Shown here in pieces: positions 15,290-22,821 of a DNA stretch of 22,821 bases. The position numbers and the translations under genes were made by a program. The number at the start of each line of letters is the position of its first letter. The first letter of the stretch is position 1. Source of the stretch: Candidatus Komeilibacteria bacterium RIFCSPLOWO2_02_FULL_48_11 (GTDB taxonomy: Bacteria; Patescibacteriota; Patescibacteriia; UBA2169). The stretch covers positions 1 to 22,821 of the forward strand of contig MHKO01000035.1 of the NCBI GenBank assembly GCA_001818435.1, written 5' to 3'. The notes below the pieces were generated by a model that did no database searches, had not been told where the DNA came from, and saw nothing but the letters and a program-made list of their open reading frames with translations.

Positions 15290-18200
15290 TTAAATAATCT
15301 TATAAAATTTATTTTCCTCACATTTGGCTTTTATGTTTTTTGCCTCCCCAAGCCCTACTTTGCTAATGCGAACATTGAAATATAAAGCAAAAACCAAGTC
15401 ATCAGTGTAATCTTTTAACGATTTCTGTTTTTCGAAATCGATAACTGCTAAATCTTGGATATCCACTAAAGAGATATCTTTATCTTTTAATAACCCGCTA
15501 TTAAAAAATTTTTCCGTAACAGCTTGTTTAACTAACTTGTTGTCTCTTTTGATTTTACACTTTATCTCTTTACTATTCTTTATTAAAACCAAATCGTCCC
15601 CATTGACTTCGACTCTATCAAGCTTTTGCATCATAATTTTTGAAAAATCAACTAAATCAGTAAGCTTAATATATTCTAGTTCCAGCATTTCTTCGGTTCT
15701 CTTTATAATTTCATTTTTTATGGGCTGACTATTTTCGGTAATTTTTGAAATACGGACAAACTCTTTTATAGTTTTTATGCCGATTAAAATATCTTTTTCG
15801 TTTTCATTCCTTAATAACGCGTCAAATATCTTTGTCACTATTCGCGAATTAAATATAGAAAGTAAATATAATAATTCTTGTTTATTGTCAGATGAAATTA
15901 ACACATTATTATAATCAATCATTACTTTATCGCCGGAAAAGCGGAAATGATCATAATTAATATAACTCCAAACTATTTTATATTTTTGTTCAAAAACACT
16001 CGCGCCCTGGCTACCAAAAGGAAAATCTAATAAATCTCTGCCGATAAAATTTTCACTGGCATTTGCCGTAAATCCATTCTTATTATAATTAGCAATACTA
16101 TAACCATCATCAATATTTGTAGTAGATTTTTTAATTTTATCTTTTGGATACTTTAAACCTCTGTCAAAGTAAAATTTACTTTTAAAATTATGCGCTGCCG
16201 CAGCATGATTATAATAAATTGAAATATCGTCAGTATTCTTTTTATACGACTCGTAAAAATCCAAAAAAATCTTCCCCTGTTTAATAAAATTCCAGTTACT
16301 TACATTTTGTAATAACTTGCCTTGTGAGATATTCTTTTTACTTACTTTCTTGTTCTCTAGAATGTTTTTTAAGCAATCTTCAATGTCATCATCTGCGTCT
16401 TTGTAATGAATTACCTCTACCTCATGCCTGCCTAAATCGGGTGGCGCTTTTTTAACCACAAAAATTAAACTGGAGGTCGCAACTGGTTTGTTTTGTTTTA
16501 ATCCTCTGCCAACAAACATCTTGCCACTAAAAGTAATAATCTTATCAATGGTTGTAAATTTGGCTAAATAGTAACGCAGGACATCCAAATCTCCGGCTGT
16601 CAGAATTGTCTGTGGAATAATGTAACAGAGCCTGCCATTGTCTTTTAACAAAGCCAGTCCTAGGGCGATAAAAAAAGCGTATAAATTAGGATTTGGAGCA
16701 TATTTTTTATGGTTGCTGGGAGTACTGTGTAAATTCACGCCGTAAATATCACTTAATTTGATTTTCTTTTGCTTCATCAACGCGAAAAATAACACTTTTT
16801 GTTTTGAACATTCCTTAAACGATACATACGGCGGATTGCCAATAACAAAATCAAACCTTCGCCTTGGAAATTTTTGATTCTCCAGACTTTTCTTCATTTC
16901 CTGCAAGTCATCTTCATCACGCACGTAGCTTGAGTAACCTAAATTAAGCTGTTTTGTAAAAAGAGATAACTGTCCGTTGCTCTTTGCGTAAGCCACCTCT
17001 ATGTCGCTGATAGTATTTTTTATGGCCGTGTCTTGAAACTCGGCAATACTGTCCCGTGTCTTGAAAACCTTAATTTTTTTATCAACCGGATTATTATATG
17101 TCTCATTAATAATTAAGGGCAACATGCGCATGACCATGTTCATTTCCGCCAAATAAAGCGGGAATTCGGCAATATCCAGGCCAAAAACATTTTTGTTCAC
17201 CAATTCCTCTATTTTTTCCGATGAATCTTCAGAGCCATTGGGAACGGCCTGCATAATCTTATCAACCGCGCTGTATAAAAAAGTGCCGCTGCCGCACGAC
17301 GGATCAATAATGGAAATAAATTTTTCTTCCGGATTATTGTTTAATCGCTTCTGAATTTCGCTTGGCGTATACCCGACTTGTTCAAGCATAAAATTCACCA
17401 CGGCCGGGTCGGTAAAGTACTGGCCCTTTTTTGTGTCCTCGTACAGCTCCTTTAAATAATTTTCGTAAATATAGCCGAATATTTCATTTTTAACATTGGC
17501 AAAATTATACTTCTTGATAAAAACAAAAATATCGAGCCAAGGCGAAACATCATGGAGCTCCTTTTTTGGCTGGCGAATCAAATCCGAAAGCTTGCTGTTT
17601 ATAAATTCCTGCTCTTTGGCAAACGGGCGGTAGATATTTTTTGAAATTTGGCTGGATATGCCGTCGATAATGCCTAAAATATCCCCGTATCGTTTGCCCT
17701 TTAAACATTTATAAATTTCTTCCTGCCTCTCAATGAACTCTTTTTGGAATTTGCTGAATTCATTATCAACCAATGTTTTATAAAGAATGAACTGGATAAT
17801 ATAGGCGTAGGTAATCTCGACCGCTGTTTTCCCTTTGTCCTTAACCGCCAATTCTTTCAGATAGCCCTCTATTTGCAGTTTATTCTTAAACCCTTTAATA
17901 AACTTGGTGATATCCTCAAAAAATGTTTGGCGGTATTCCTCAACATGCAAAGTCTCGGTTTCCTTGAATAGCGACCGCTGGCCCTTTTTTTCAAAAAATG
18001 ACAAATAATAAGTTTCCGGCTTAATGTACTCCTGCCAAAATTCCAAAAACATTTCTGTCTTTTTTATAATATCATCCAACGCGAATTCTCTATATTCGTT
18101 GTTATTGTAAAACCTCCAGACATAGCCGTCGGTTAAAATGCCGTAGCGCCGATTGCTGTGCTCGTTCCAGTCGAGCTGGTATTGTATTATTTGTTTTTCT

Positions 18201-18484
18201 CCGGCCACTATATTCTGAAACTTCTCTATTTCCATCGGAATGACAATGTCGGAATTGATAAAAATCACCACGTCGGCGTGGCCGGATTTTTTGCTTTCCT
18301 CCTCTTTAAATTCGTTAGTTCGATTTTCTAACTTGGTTGAGTTAAGCCCTTCTTTTAAATTAAAAACCTCTGGCGATTTTAAAACATCCTTAACAAACAT
18401 CTGCACGCCGTCACCGATCTCTTTTTTTATATAAGAGGGCTTCTCTTTTTCCCACTTTGATTTAAGTTGAGCAATGTCTAGCAT
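15290..18484 (-). CDS. Type IIG restriction enzyme / N6-adenine methyltransferase (Eco57I-like)
   Basis: Single-chain restriction-modification enzyme, 1064 residues from the ATG at 18484 (preceded by GAGAG about 9 nt upstream); a TTG at 18520 would add 12. Numbers below count from the TTG. The N-terminal nuclease region has a PD-(D/E)xK-like pattern GHADVVIFIN...PMEIEK (80-100; D83, E97, E99). A helical linker leads to the methylase: KKGQYFTDPAVVNFML (364-379), motif I DPSCGSGTF (406-414) for S-adenosylmethionine, VFGLDIAEFPLYLAEMN (445-461) and motif IV FDFVIGNPPYVSF (556-568), the NPPY hallmark of adenine-N6 methylation. The C-terminal 400 residues should hold the target-recognition domain. 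The frame is intact and all core motifs are present, so it is probably active. No separate R, M or S gene is nearby, as expected for type IIG. Confidence 0.9.
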   Translation of the reverse strand: MLDIAQLKSKWEKEKPSYIKKEIGDGVQMFVKDVLKSPEVFNLKEGLNSTKLENRTNEFKEEESKKSGHADVVIFINSDIVIPMEIEKFQNIVAGEKQIIQYQLDWNEHSNRRYGILTDGYVWRFYNNNEYREFALDDIIKKTEMFLEFWQEYIKPETYYLSFFEKKGQRSLFKETETLHVEEYRQTFFEDITKFIKGFKNKLQIEGYLKELAVKDKGKTAVEITYAYIIQFILYKTLVDNEFSKFQKEFIERQEEIYKCLKGKRYGDILGIIDGISSQISKNIYRPFAKEQEFINSKLSDLIRQPKKELHDVSPWLDIFVFIKKYNFANVKNEIFGYIYENYLKELYEDTKKGQYFTDPAVVNFMLEQVGYTPSEIQKRLNNNPEEKFISIIDPSCGSGTFLYSAVDKIMQAVPNGSEDSSEKIEELVNKNVFGLDIAEFPLYLAEMNMVMRMLPLIINETYNNPVDKKIKVFKTRDSIAEFQDTAIKNTISDIEVAYAKSNGQLSLFTKQLNLGYSSYVRDEDDLQEMKKSLENQKFPRRRFDFVIGNPPYVSFKECSKQKVLFFALMKQKKIKLSDIYGVNLHSTPSNHKKYAPNPNLYAFFIALGLALLKDNGRLCYIIPQTILTAGDLDVLRYYLAKFTTIDKIITFSGKMFVGRGLKQNKPVATSSLIFVVKKAPPDLGRHEVEVIHYKDADDDIEDCLKNILENKKVSKKNISQGKLLQNVSNWNFIKQGKIFLDFYESYKKNTDDISIYYNHAAAAHNFKSKFYFDRGLKYPKDKIKKSTTNIDDGYSIANYNKNGFTANASENFIGRDLLDFPFGSQGASVFEQKYKIVWSYINYDHFRFSGDKVMIDYNNVLISSDNKQELLYLLSIFNSRIVTKIFDALLRNENEKDILIGIKTIKEFVRISKITENSQPIKNEIIKRTEEMLELEYIKLTDLVDFSKIMMQKLDRVEVNGDDLVLIKNSKEIKCKIKRDNKLVKQAVTEKFFNSGLLKDKDISLVDIQDLAVIDFEKQKSLKDYTDDLVFALYFNVRISKVGLGEAKNIKAKCEENKFYKII

Positions 18485-18582
18485 ATACTTAATTCTCTCA
18501 CTTTTACTCTCAAAAATCAATTGCCCTTGCGCTTAAAAAAACTACAGACGACAAGTCCACAAAAAACCCGATTTGATTCGCT

Positions 18583-18630
18583 TTGAACAAAATATGCAGA
18601 AAGTGTATAATATAATCTAAATCAGATTAT
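18583..18630 (+). promoter_or_regulatory. Promoter with operator-like inverted repeat for the SEC-C gene
   Basis: TTGAAC (18583-18588), a 17-nt spacer and perfect TATAAT (18606-18611). Immediately downstream, ATAATCT (18612-18618) and AGATTAT (18624-18630) form a perfect 7-bp inverted repeat around the expected transcription start, ending 5 nt before the ATG at 18636. This is a good site for a repressor or for an mRNA hairpin controlling translation. Confidence 0.65.
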
Positions 18631-18635
18631 CATAT

Positions 18636-19838
18636 ATGGCTTCCCTTGAATTGTTTTCAAAAAAATCCTCGCCTGCGGAGCTGGCCGCGGAACTAAAGAG
18701 TAAGTGCCTTGAGCATGCCGTCAAACACTTGGGGGACGACTTTTGGCAATTCGAGTTCGGGCAGGAACTGGCGGCCAAAGCCAACATGCTGGCGGATGAA
18801 CGGGATTGGATTCGGCAAATGGATAATTATATTTTATTCGGAGAAACCGAAAATGGGCAAAAGGTGCTGGATGAGATTATTGCCAACGCCAGATTGAACG
18901 CGGAAGAAAAAGAAACTCTTAAACAATGGCGCGAACAGGCGTTCCCCTCAATCTTTGAAATTAAGGAAGTTGAGGCTGATAAAATAAAAGCCCTGGACGC
19001 GCTGGCTGAAGTGGATTACGAAATTTACTTTAACGATTTAGCCAAAGGGCAAGAAGCGGCAAAAAACATGCCGCCGGGCAGCTTTGTGCAGACCAACATC
19101 TTGCCGGTTAACAACATCTGGTTTTTTTCAGGGCTGCAAATTGCGCTGCCCCAAGGATCAGAACCGGCCATTTTTCAAGCCTATGTTGCCAAAGCAACGG
19201 GCCGCCTGGCCTTTCGCAATAATCCGGAAAAGCTGAAGCGGGCTCTGGAAGCCCAGAAAAAACATTATCAAGTTTTTGTGGACACCTTCGGCGCTGACGA
19301 ATTGATTGTGCCGACCAACCGAGCCCAGGAAAAGTTGCGGGAGTATTATGATAACCTGGCCGTAAATTTCAGCCGGTCAGGCGGAATTACCGCCCCCCAA
19401 CTGCCTAAAGATTTTCAGGAAGCCGAGACCATTGGCATTGTGATGCATGCGCAGGAAGGCCAGCACGAATTTAGGGATTACGGGAAATTCGTCAAAATTT
19501 TTGAGGCCGGAGATATATCCAAAAAATCCCGCGAATTTATAATGGATTACCTGGAGGACGAATCAACTCCGGCTTTTATATTTAAAAGAATGAAAGAGAG
19601 GCATCCGGAAAATTTCCACAAAGTAATGCTGGAAACCACGGCGCGGGCCGATAAACGTCTGTACCCAGTTGATGATTTTGACCGGCTGATGGACATATTC
19701 AAACCAGGCTGGCGGGAAACTTACCCGGCCGTCATCCCTCTTAACCAGCGGTTTGAAAAATATTATTATAACCTCGGCCGCAATGATTTATGTTATTGCG
19801 GCAGCGGAAAAAAATTTAAGAAGTGCCATGGAAGATAA
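18636..19838 (+). CDS. SEC-C motif protein of unknown function
   Basis: Soluble protein of 400 residues. The C-terminus is a SEC-C zinc motif, GRNDLCYCGSGKKFKKCHGR (381-400), with a C-x-C...C-H ligand set; such motifs bind zinc and mediate contacts with ribosome, SecA-like or other partners in unrelated proteins. The first 380 residues are mostly helical at each end with a central alpha/beta part (PPGSFVQTNILPVNNIWFF; ETIGIVMHAQEGQHEF) that I do not recognise. There is no signal peptide or membrane segment. It is divergent from the type IIG enzyme, with 151 nt between starts, and converges on the GHKL ATPase gene. It has its own strong promoter with an operator-like repeat. A role linked to the neighbouring defence-like genes is a guess from position only. 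Confidence 0.7.
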   Translation: MASLELFSKKSSPAELAAELKSKCLEHAVKHLGDDFWQFEFGQELAAKANMLADERDWIRQMDNYILFGETENGQKVLDEIIANARLNAEEKETLKQWREQAFPSIFEIKEVEADKIKALDALAEVDYEIYFNDLAKGQEAAKNMPPGSFVQTNILPVNNIWFFSGLQIALPQGSEPAIFQAYVAKATGRLAFRNNPEKLKRALEAQKKHYQVFVDTFGADELIVPTNRAQEKLREYYDNLAVNFSRSGGITAPQLPKDFQEAETIGIVMHAQEGQHEFRDYGKFVKIFEAGDISKKSREFIMDYLEDESTPAFIFKRMKERHPENFHKVMLETTARADKRLYPVDDFDRLMDIFKPGWRETYPAVIPLNQRFEKYYYNLGRNDLCYCGSGKKFKKCHGR

Positions 19839-19867
19839 AATTAGCGTAAAATTTTAGGTTGGTCGAT

Positions 19868-19886
19868 AAAATGACAAAATCATTTT
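19868..19886. terminator. Weak AT-rich hairpin between convergent genes
   Basis: AAAATGA (19868-19874) and TCATTTT (19880-19886) form a 7-bp stem with a CAAAA loop in the 77-nt gap between the convergent SEC-C and GHKL genes. It is weak, but its right arm ends in T4 on the plus strand and its mirror does so on the minus strand. Confidence 0.3.
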
Positions 19887-19915
19887 CACGAAAGAATAAC
19901 TTGGCGGTATCCGGC

Positions 19916-21487
19916 CTAAAACAGCTTTCCGGCTTTGGCCGGCTCTTCGGTTTCGGCCCAAGCTTGCAGAAAGCGATTTAAGAATTCCTGCGGGCTTTTC
20001 TGGTTCTCCAAAAATTGGGAAAGCACCGCAGCCACTACTACCAGAATATGGTATTCCTCCAGGCCTTGCTGTTTGGCTTTCAGCCAGGCTGGGTGTTGGG
20101 TGTTGACGGTCAGCGCGTCGTCAATAATCCGGCCCAAAATCATGTCCGGCGCGTCGGTAATGTCATTGAGCGTGATTTTTAAGCCGCTGGTCTTGGCCCG
20201 GATGGCCTGGGTTTTTGTTTTATCGGCAATGCCGGCCGGCGCCGGGCGGTTTGGCCCGCGTTTGACGACATCAGTGTCTTTGTCCTTGTCTCGTTTTTCG
20301 TATCCGGACAAGGTCTTGGAGGCGCTTTCCGGCTCCTCTATTTTACCGAGCGCCGGTGCGCGTTTGGCGTTGATCAGGCCTTCCAGCTCCGGAAAATCAG
20401 GCAGTAAATTATTGAGCGCCCCGCTGATGATGCGGCTTAAGGGCTTGATCAGTTTGGCCGGTTCCAGCGCCGGCTCGGCCCGATCTTCGCCCAAACTTTG
20501 CAAAATCGGCAAAACCGCTTCTTGCACGGCTTTGCGGAATTTGTAGTATTTTTTCAAGGCAACGGCATCGGTTAAAAAATCATTCTTGTTGGTGGTCAGT
20601 ATTTCCGACAAAGCCGGAATCTCCACGATGCCGGAGAGTTTGTCCGCGTTTCGGGGAATCAGGCCCAGCCATTCCCAGCCGCCTTTGATGATTTTGCCGA
20701 AAGTGGAAATGTACAATCCGGCCGGCAGAGAAGCGGCAATGATTTTTTTGCCCAAAAAATTTTCCAGCCAGTTGCCCGGAGTTTCGGTTCTGGCCAAAAA
20801 TCCGATTCCGGCCGGATGACGGGCGGGGCCGAGGCTGACCTTAAACCAGTTCTGGAGAGCCGGCTGGTCCGCTTCCGGCAAACGGATAGGTTCGTTGTTG
20901 ACGAAAAAATTAACCGGTTTTTTGTAAAACCAGCGCAACAGTTCGCTGTAAATTTTATCGTTCAACAGCGGGTAAAAATGCTTAATGACGGTTTGCCGGA
21001 CAAAATCCGGTTGTAAAAGATGCGATTGGTTGTCGCTGAAATAAATACTGGCCGCGGTGCCGCGCGCGGTTTTGACCTGGCCGGAAAAAGGCGTGAATTT
21101 CCAGGGCGCGCGGTAAGGACTGGTTAAGCGCCACTCGGTGGCGCAGCGGGAGCCGCGGCCGCCTTTGCTCTCGGTTACCACTTTGGCCGCCAGGAGCAGT
21201 GACAGTTTCGCGCCCACGCCGGCAAAACCGATGCCCAAACCCCGCTGTTTGCTGGTGGAGGCGATGTTGTGATAATCCCGCAAAACGGCCCGTTTCATGC
21301 CCTGGCCGTCGTCAACGCAGCGCAAAACCTGGGCCTGATCGTCAACTATCAAGTTGATGTTGGCGGCCTTGCTGTCCAGGGCGTTGGCCACCAGCTCGGT
21401 TAAAATCACTTCTTCCAAAGATGAAGTATAAGAGTCGCGGATATCTTCCAAAAGATGCTTTAAATTGACGCGGGTCTCGTTCTGCAT
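19916..21487 (-). CDS. GHKL-fold ATPase (MutL/Hsp90/MORC-like)
   Basis: Protein of 523 residues whose N-terminal 150 residues carry the complete GHKL ATP site: N-box EVILTELVANALDS (26-39, with E31 and N35), G1 box DDGQGM (59-64), G2 lid GLGIGFAGVGAK (83-94) and G3 RGTAASI (142-148). Residues 160-340 look like the transducer-type alpha/beta domain of this superfamily (PVNFFVNNEPIRLP, VEIPALSEILTTNKNDF). Then comes a low-complexity charged linker (about 385-435) and a helical C-terminus with LNDITDAPDMILGRIIDD. There are no MutL endonuclease, histidine-kinase (no H-box or HAMP) or topoisomerase motifs. It probably works as an ATP-driven dimeric clamp; the partner is unknown. MORC-like and Hsp90-like GHKL ATPases occur in bacterial defence loci, and this one lies near a type IIG enzyme, which is suggestive only. 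Confidence 0.8.
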   Translation of the reverse strand: MQNETRVNLKHLLEDIRDSYTSSLEEVILTELVANALDSKAANINLIVDDQAQVLRCVDDGQGMKRAVLRDYHNIASTSKQRGLGIGFAGVGAKLSLLLAAKVVTESKGGRGSRCATEWRLTSPYRAPWKFTPFSGQVKTARGTAASIYFSDNQSHLLQPDFVRQTVIKHFYPLLNDKIYSELLRWFYKKPVNFFVNNEPIRLPEADQPALQNWFKVSLGPARHPAGIGFLARTETPGNWLENFLGKKIIAASLPAGLYISTFGKIIKGGWEWLGLIPRNADKLSGIVEIPALSEILTTNKNDFLTDAVALKKYYKFRKAVQEAVLPILQSLGEDRAEPALEPAKLIKPLSRIISGALNNLLPDFPELEGLINAKRAPALGKIEEPESASKTLSGYEKRDKDKDTDVVKRGPNRPAPAGIADKTKTQAIRAKTSGLKITLNDITDAPDMILGRIIDDALTVNTQHPAWLKAKQQGLEEYHILVVVAAVLSQFLENQKSPQEFLNRFLQAWAETEEPAKAGKLF

Positions 21488-21589
21488 AGCCCAACTTTAT
21501 CCCTTTTTGCCCCAAAAATCAAGCCGGGGGCGGCTCTGTTCAAACGCCCAAAAAAGCCTTATACTGATTGTAGATTTAAGATTAAGTAT

Positions 21590-22474
21590 ATGCCATCTCC
21601 AGAAACTAGCCGCATTGAACGCAGTGAACCAACGGTTGAGCAGCCAGCTCAAGCCGCAGAACATAAGCCGCGCCAGGTTGACGAAGTGGATCTTGCTTCA
21701 AGAGCATATGAAATGCTTTCTGATTGGGAGAAAGGCTTAATAAACGCGAATGTAGATACAGACCCTGATGACTTTGCTGATGAGCTTGCTAAAAAAAATG
21801 TGCTAGAAAGCCGACGAATAATTTTAACGGCAATACAGAAAATCCGCCACGAGTACCGGCCAGAGCCAAACCTTGATTCTAGGCAAGCTCCAGAGCAAGA
21901 ACAAGAAACTAGCGAACTCAACAAGCAAGAACTGCTGGCCAAGCTTGGATTTCAAGAAGATAAAATTACATACACCCGAAAGTTTAAAAGCGGTGATGCG
22001 TACGAAACCAGCGAACGCGTATCATACCCAAAACCAGACAGCGAACTGCGCAACATCATGCGTAGACACCAGACATGGAAAACAGGACTTGATTCGGTAA
22101 AGAAAGCCTATGGAGAAGCACTCGAACAACTGCGAATGCAGGGGCAAGAACCGGAGCCGAACATGGTCATTAAGCTCGCGTACCCAAACTACTGGCAGGC
22201 ACGCGAAATACTTGAACGAATCGGCGATGAACTGCAGAAAAAGAATCCAGAACAACTGATTGGCATCTATGTGGCAGTGAGTAAGGATGAAGAAGCAAAA
22301 GGCAATGGACTCATATTGTACCGAACCAAACCAAAACCAGGCAACCCAATTAAACTGATACTGAAAAAGCACCACAACGATGAACCACCGCCGCTTGACA
22401 TGGTTATTTACTCGCTGCCAGTATCAACAGCAGATACTGTAACTGTAACAAAAAAACAACGCGCTGCCGCGTAA
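21590..22474 (+). CDS. Hydrophilic protein of unknown function
   Basis: Unrecognised protein of 294 residues. The N-terminal 110 residues are Glu/Gln/Pro-rich and probably disordered around a helical segment (DLASRAYEMLSDWEKGL). Residues 115-225 are helical and charged (DSVKKAYGEALEQLR, YWQAREILERIGDELQKK), and the C-terminal 65 residues look like beta strands (LIGIYVAVSKDEEAKGNGLILY). No signal peptide, membrane helix or catalytic motif is seen. It uses 'gaa', 'caa' and 'cca' codons more freely than the genes around it, hinting at a different history. It is divergent from the GHKL gene, and the next gene follows after 11 nt, so those two are likely co-transcribed. A TATACT lies at 21560-21565 with no convincing -35. 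Confidence 0.65.
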   Translation: MPSPETSRIERSEPTVEQPAQAAEHKPRQVDEVDLASRAYEMLSDWEKGLINANVDTDPDDFADELAKKNVLESRRIILTAIQKIRHEYRPEPNLDSRQAPEQEQETSELNKQELLAKLGFQEDKITYTRKFKSGDAYETSERVSYPKPDSELRNIMRRHQTWKTGLDSVKKAYGEALEQLRMQGQEPEPNMVIKLAYPNYWQAREILERIGDELQKKNPEQLIGIYVAVSKDEEAKGNGLILYRTKPKPGNPIKLILKKHHNDEPPPLDMVIYSLPVSTADTVTVTKKQRAAA

Positions 22475-22485
22475 TTTACAATCAT

Positions 22486-22821
22486 ATGGAAAAAACAAAC
22501 AACAAACCGTTCATGTCATGGAACATTCCGGAATATCGCCAGCACGCGCGGCCGCGGGGCTGGTACATTATCGCCATAGCCATCTTGGCGCTGCTCCTTA
22601 TTTATTCTCTCTTCACGGCCAATTTTCTGTTCGCGCTGCTTTTGATAATTGCCGGGGTTATTATCGTGCTCCAGGACAAACATCCGGCGCCAGAGATTGA
22701 GTTCGCGATTACCGAGGCCGGCATTGGCTTGGGCCGAGATTTTTACGACTACAACAAACTCCGGTCGTTCTGGATTTTCTACGAGCCGGATGAGGCCAAA
22801 ACTTTATTTTTTGAATTTAAA
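22486..22821 (+). CDS. Two-span membrane protein (DUF5673-like), cut by right edge
   Basis: Open from the ATG at 22486 to the window end, 112 residues so far. A short polar start containing SWNIPEYRQHARPRGWY leads to two close membrane helices (about 27-44 and 48-62), then a soluble part beginning EIEFAITEAGIGLGRDFYDY and SFWIFYEPDE. The order of helix hairpin, 'I-E-F-x-I-T-x-x-G-I-x-G...Y.Y..L.SFWI' matches a PH-like membrane family common in Parcubacteria (DUF5673 as I recall it). The function is unknown and the C-terminus lies outside the window. It starts 11 nt after the preceding gene. Confidence 0.75.
   Translation, partial: MEKTNNKPFMSWNIPEYRQHARPRGWYIIAIAILALLLIYSLFTANFLFALLLIIAGVIIVLQDKHPAPEIEFAITEAGIGLGRDFYDYNKLRSFWIFYEPDEAKTLFFEFK

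Noticed and set aside
18485..18520. TTG start for the type IIG enzyme
   Set aside because: The ATG at 18484 has a GAGAG-containing ribosome-site-like stretch in front and leaves the nuclease domain whole.

Overview
The window looks like a chromosome segment of a Candidate Phyla Radiation bacterium (Patescibacteria, Parcubacteria-like). This is inferred from gene style: short tightly packed genes, almost no Shine-Dalgarno sequences, promoters whose -10 box sits only 6 to 12 nt before the ATG, secreted proteins with 'EPTQxPPGGN' N-termini and GW-rich repeats, a helical C-terminal domain recurrent in CPR surface proteins, and several long palindromic intergenic repeats. No rRNA or marker gene is present to fix the taxon.

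Layout. 1-1.7 kb: two minus-strand secreted proteins (the first cut by the window edge), separated by a long palindrome. 1.8-3.8 kb: two plus-strand envelope proteins with one membrane segment each, followed by a perfect 18-bp hairpin. 3.9-7.3 kb: a complete ClpC-type AAA+ unfoldase and comF, with a 137-bp palindromic repeat between them that runs into the comF start. 7.3-8.9 kb: a free-standing LAGLIDADG endonuclease with its own leaderless-type promoter, a class II tRNA-Ser(GCU), and a small GIY-YIG nuclease gene enclosed by CCAGAC/GTCTGG palindromes that begin exactly at the tRNA CCA end. 8.9-13.5 kb (minus): a giant secreted protein joining beta-helix repeats, an LCAT-like lipase domain and a CPR C-terminal domain, followed by a three-span membrane protein.

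13.5-21.5 kb is an accessory, defence-like region. On the minus strand, a SppA/SDH-like serine protease, an unknown 116-residue protein and a decayed PIN-domain toxin form one tight operon under a strong promoter. Upstream lies a type IIG restriction-methylation enzyme. Divergent from it is a SEC-C protein with an operator-like inverted repeat in its leader. A GHKL ATPase (MutL/Hsp90/MORC fold) converges on that gene. 21.6-22.8 kb: an unrecognised hydrophilic protein and the start of a two-span membrane protein cut by the window edge.

Likely joint roles: ClpC with an unseen ClpP would do proteolysis; ComF and the secreted lipase fit an organism that scavenges DNA and lipids; the 13.5-21.5 kb block holds restriction-modification plus toxin, protease and ATPase genes that could be defence-linked, but a single working system is not demonstrated. 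The points most worth following up are the GIY-YIG palindrome element at the tRNA, the repeat that supplies comF's start codon, the beta-helix/lipase fusion, and the protease/116-aa/PIN operon beside the type IIG enzyme.
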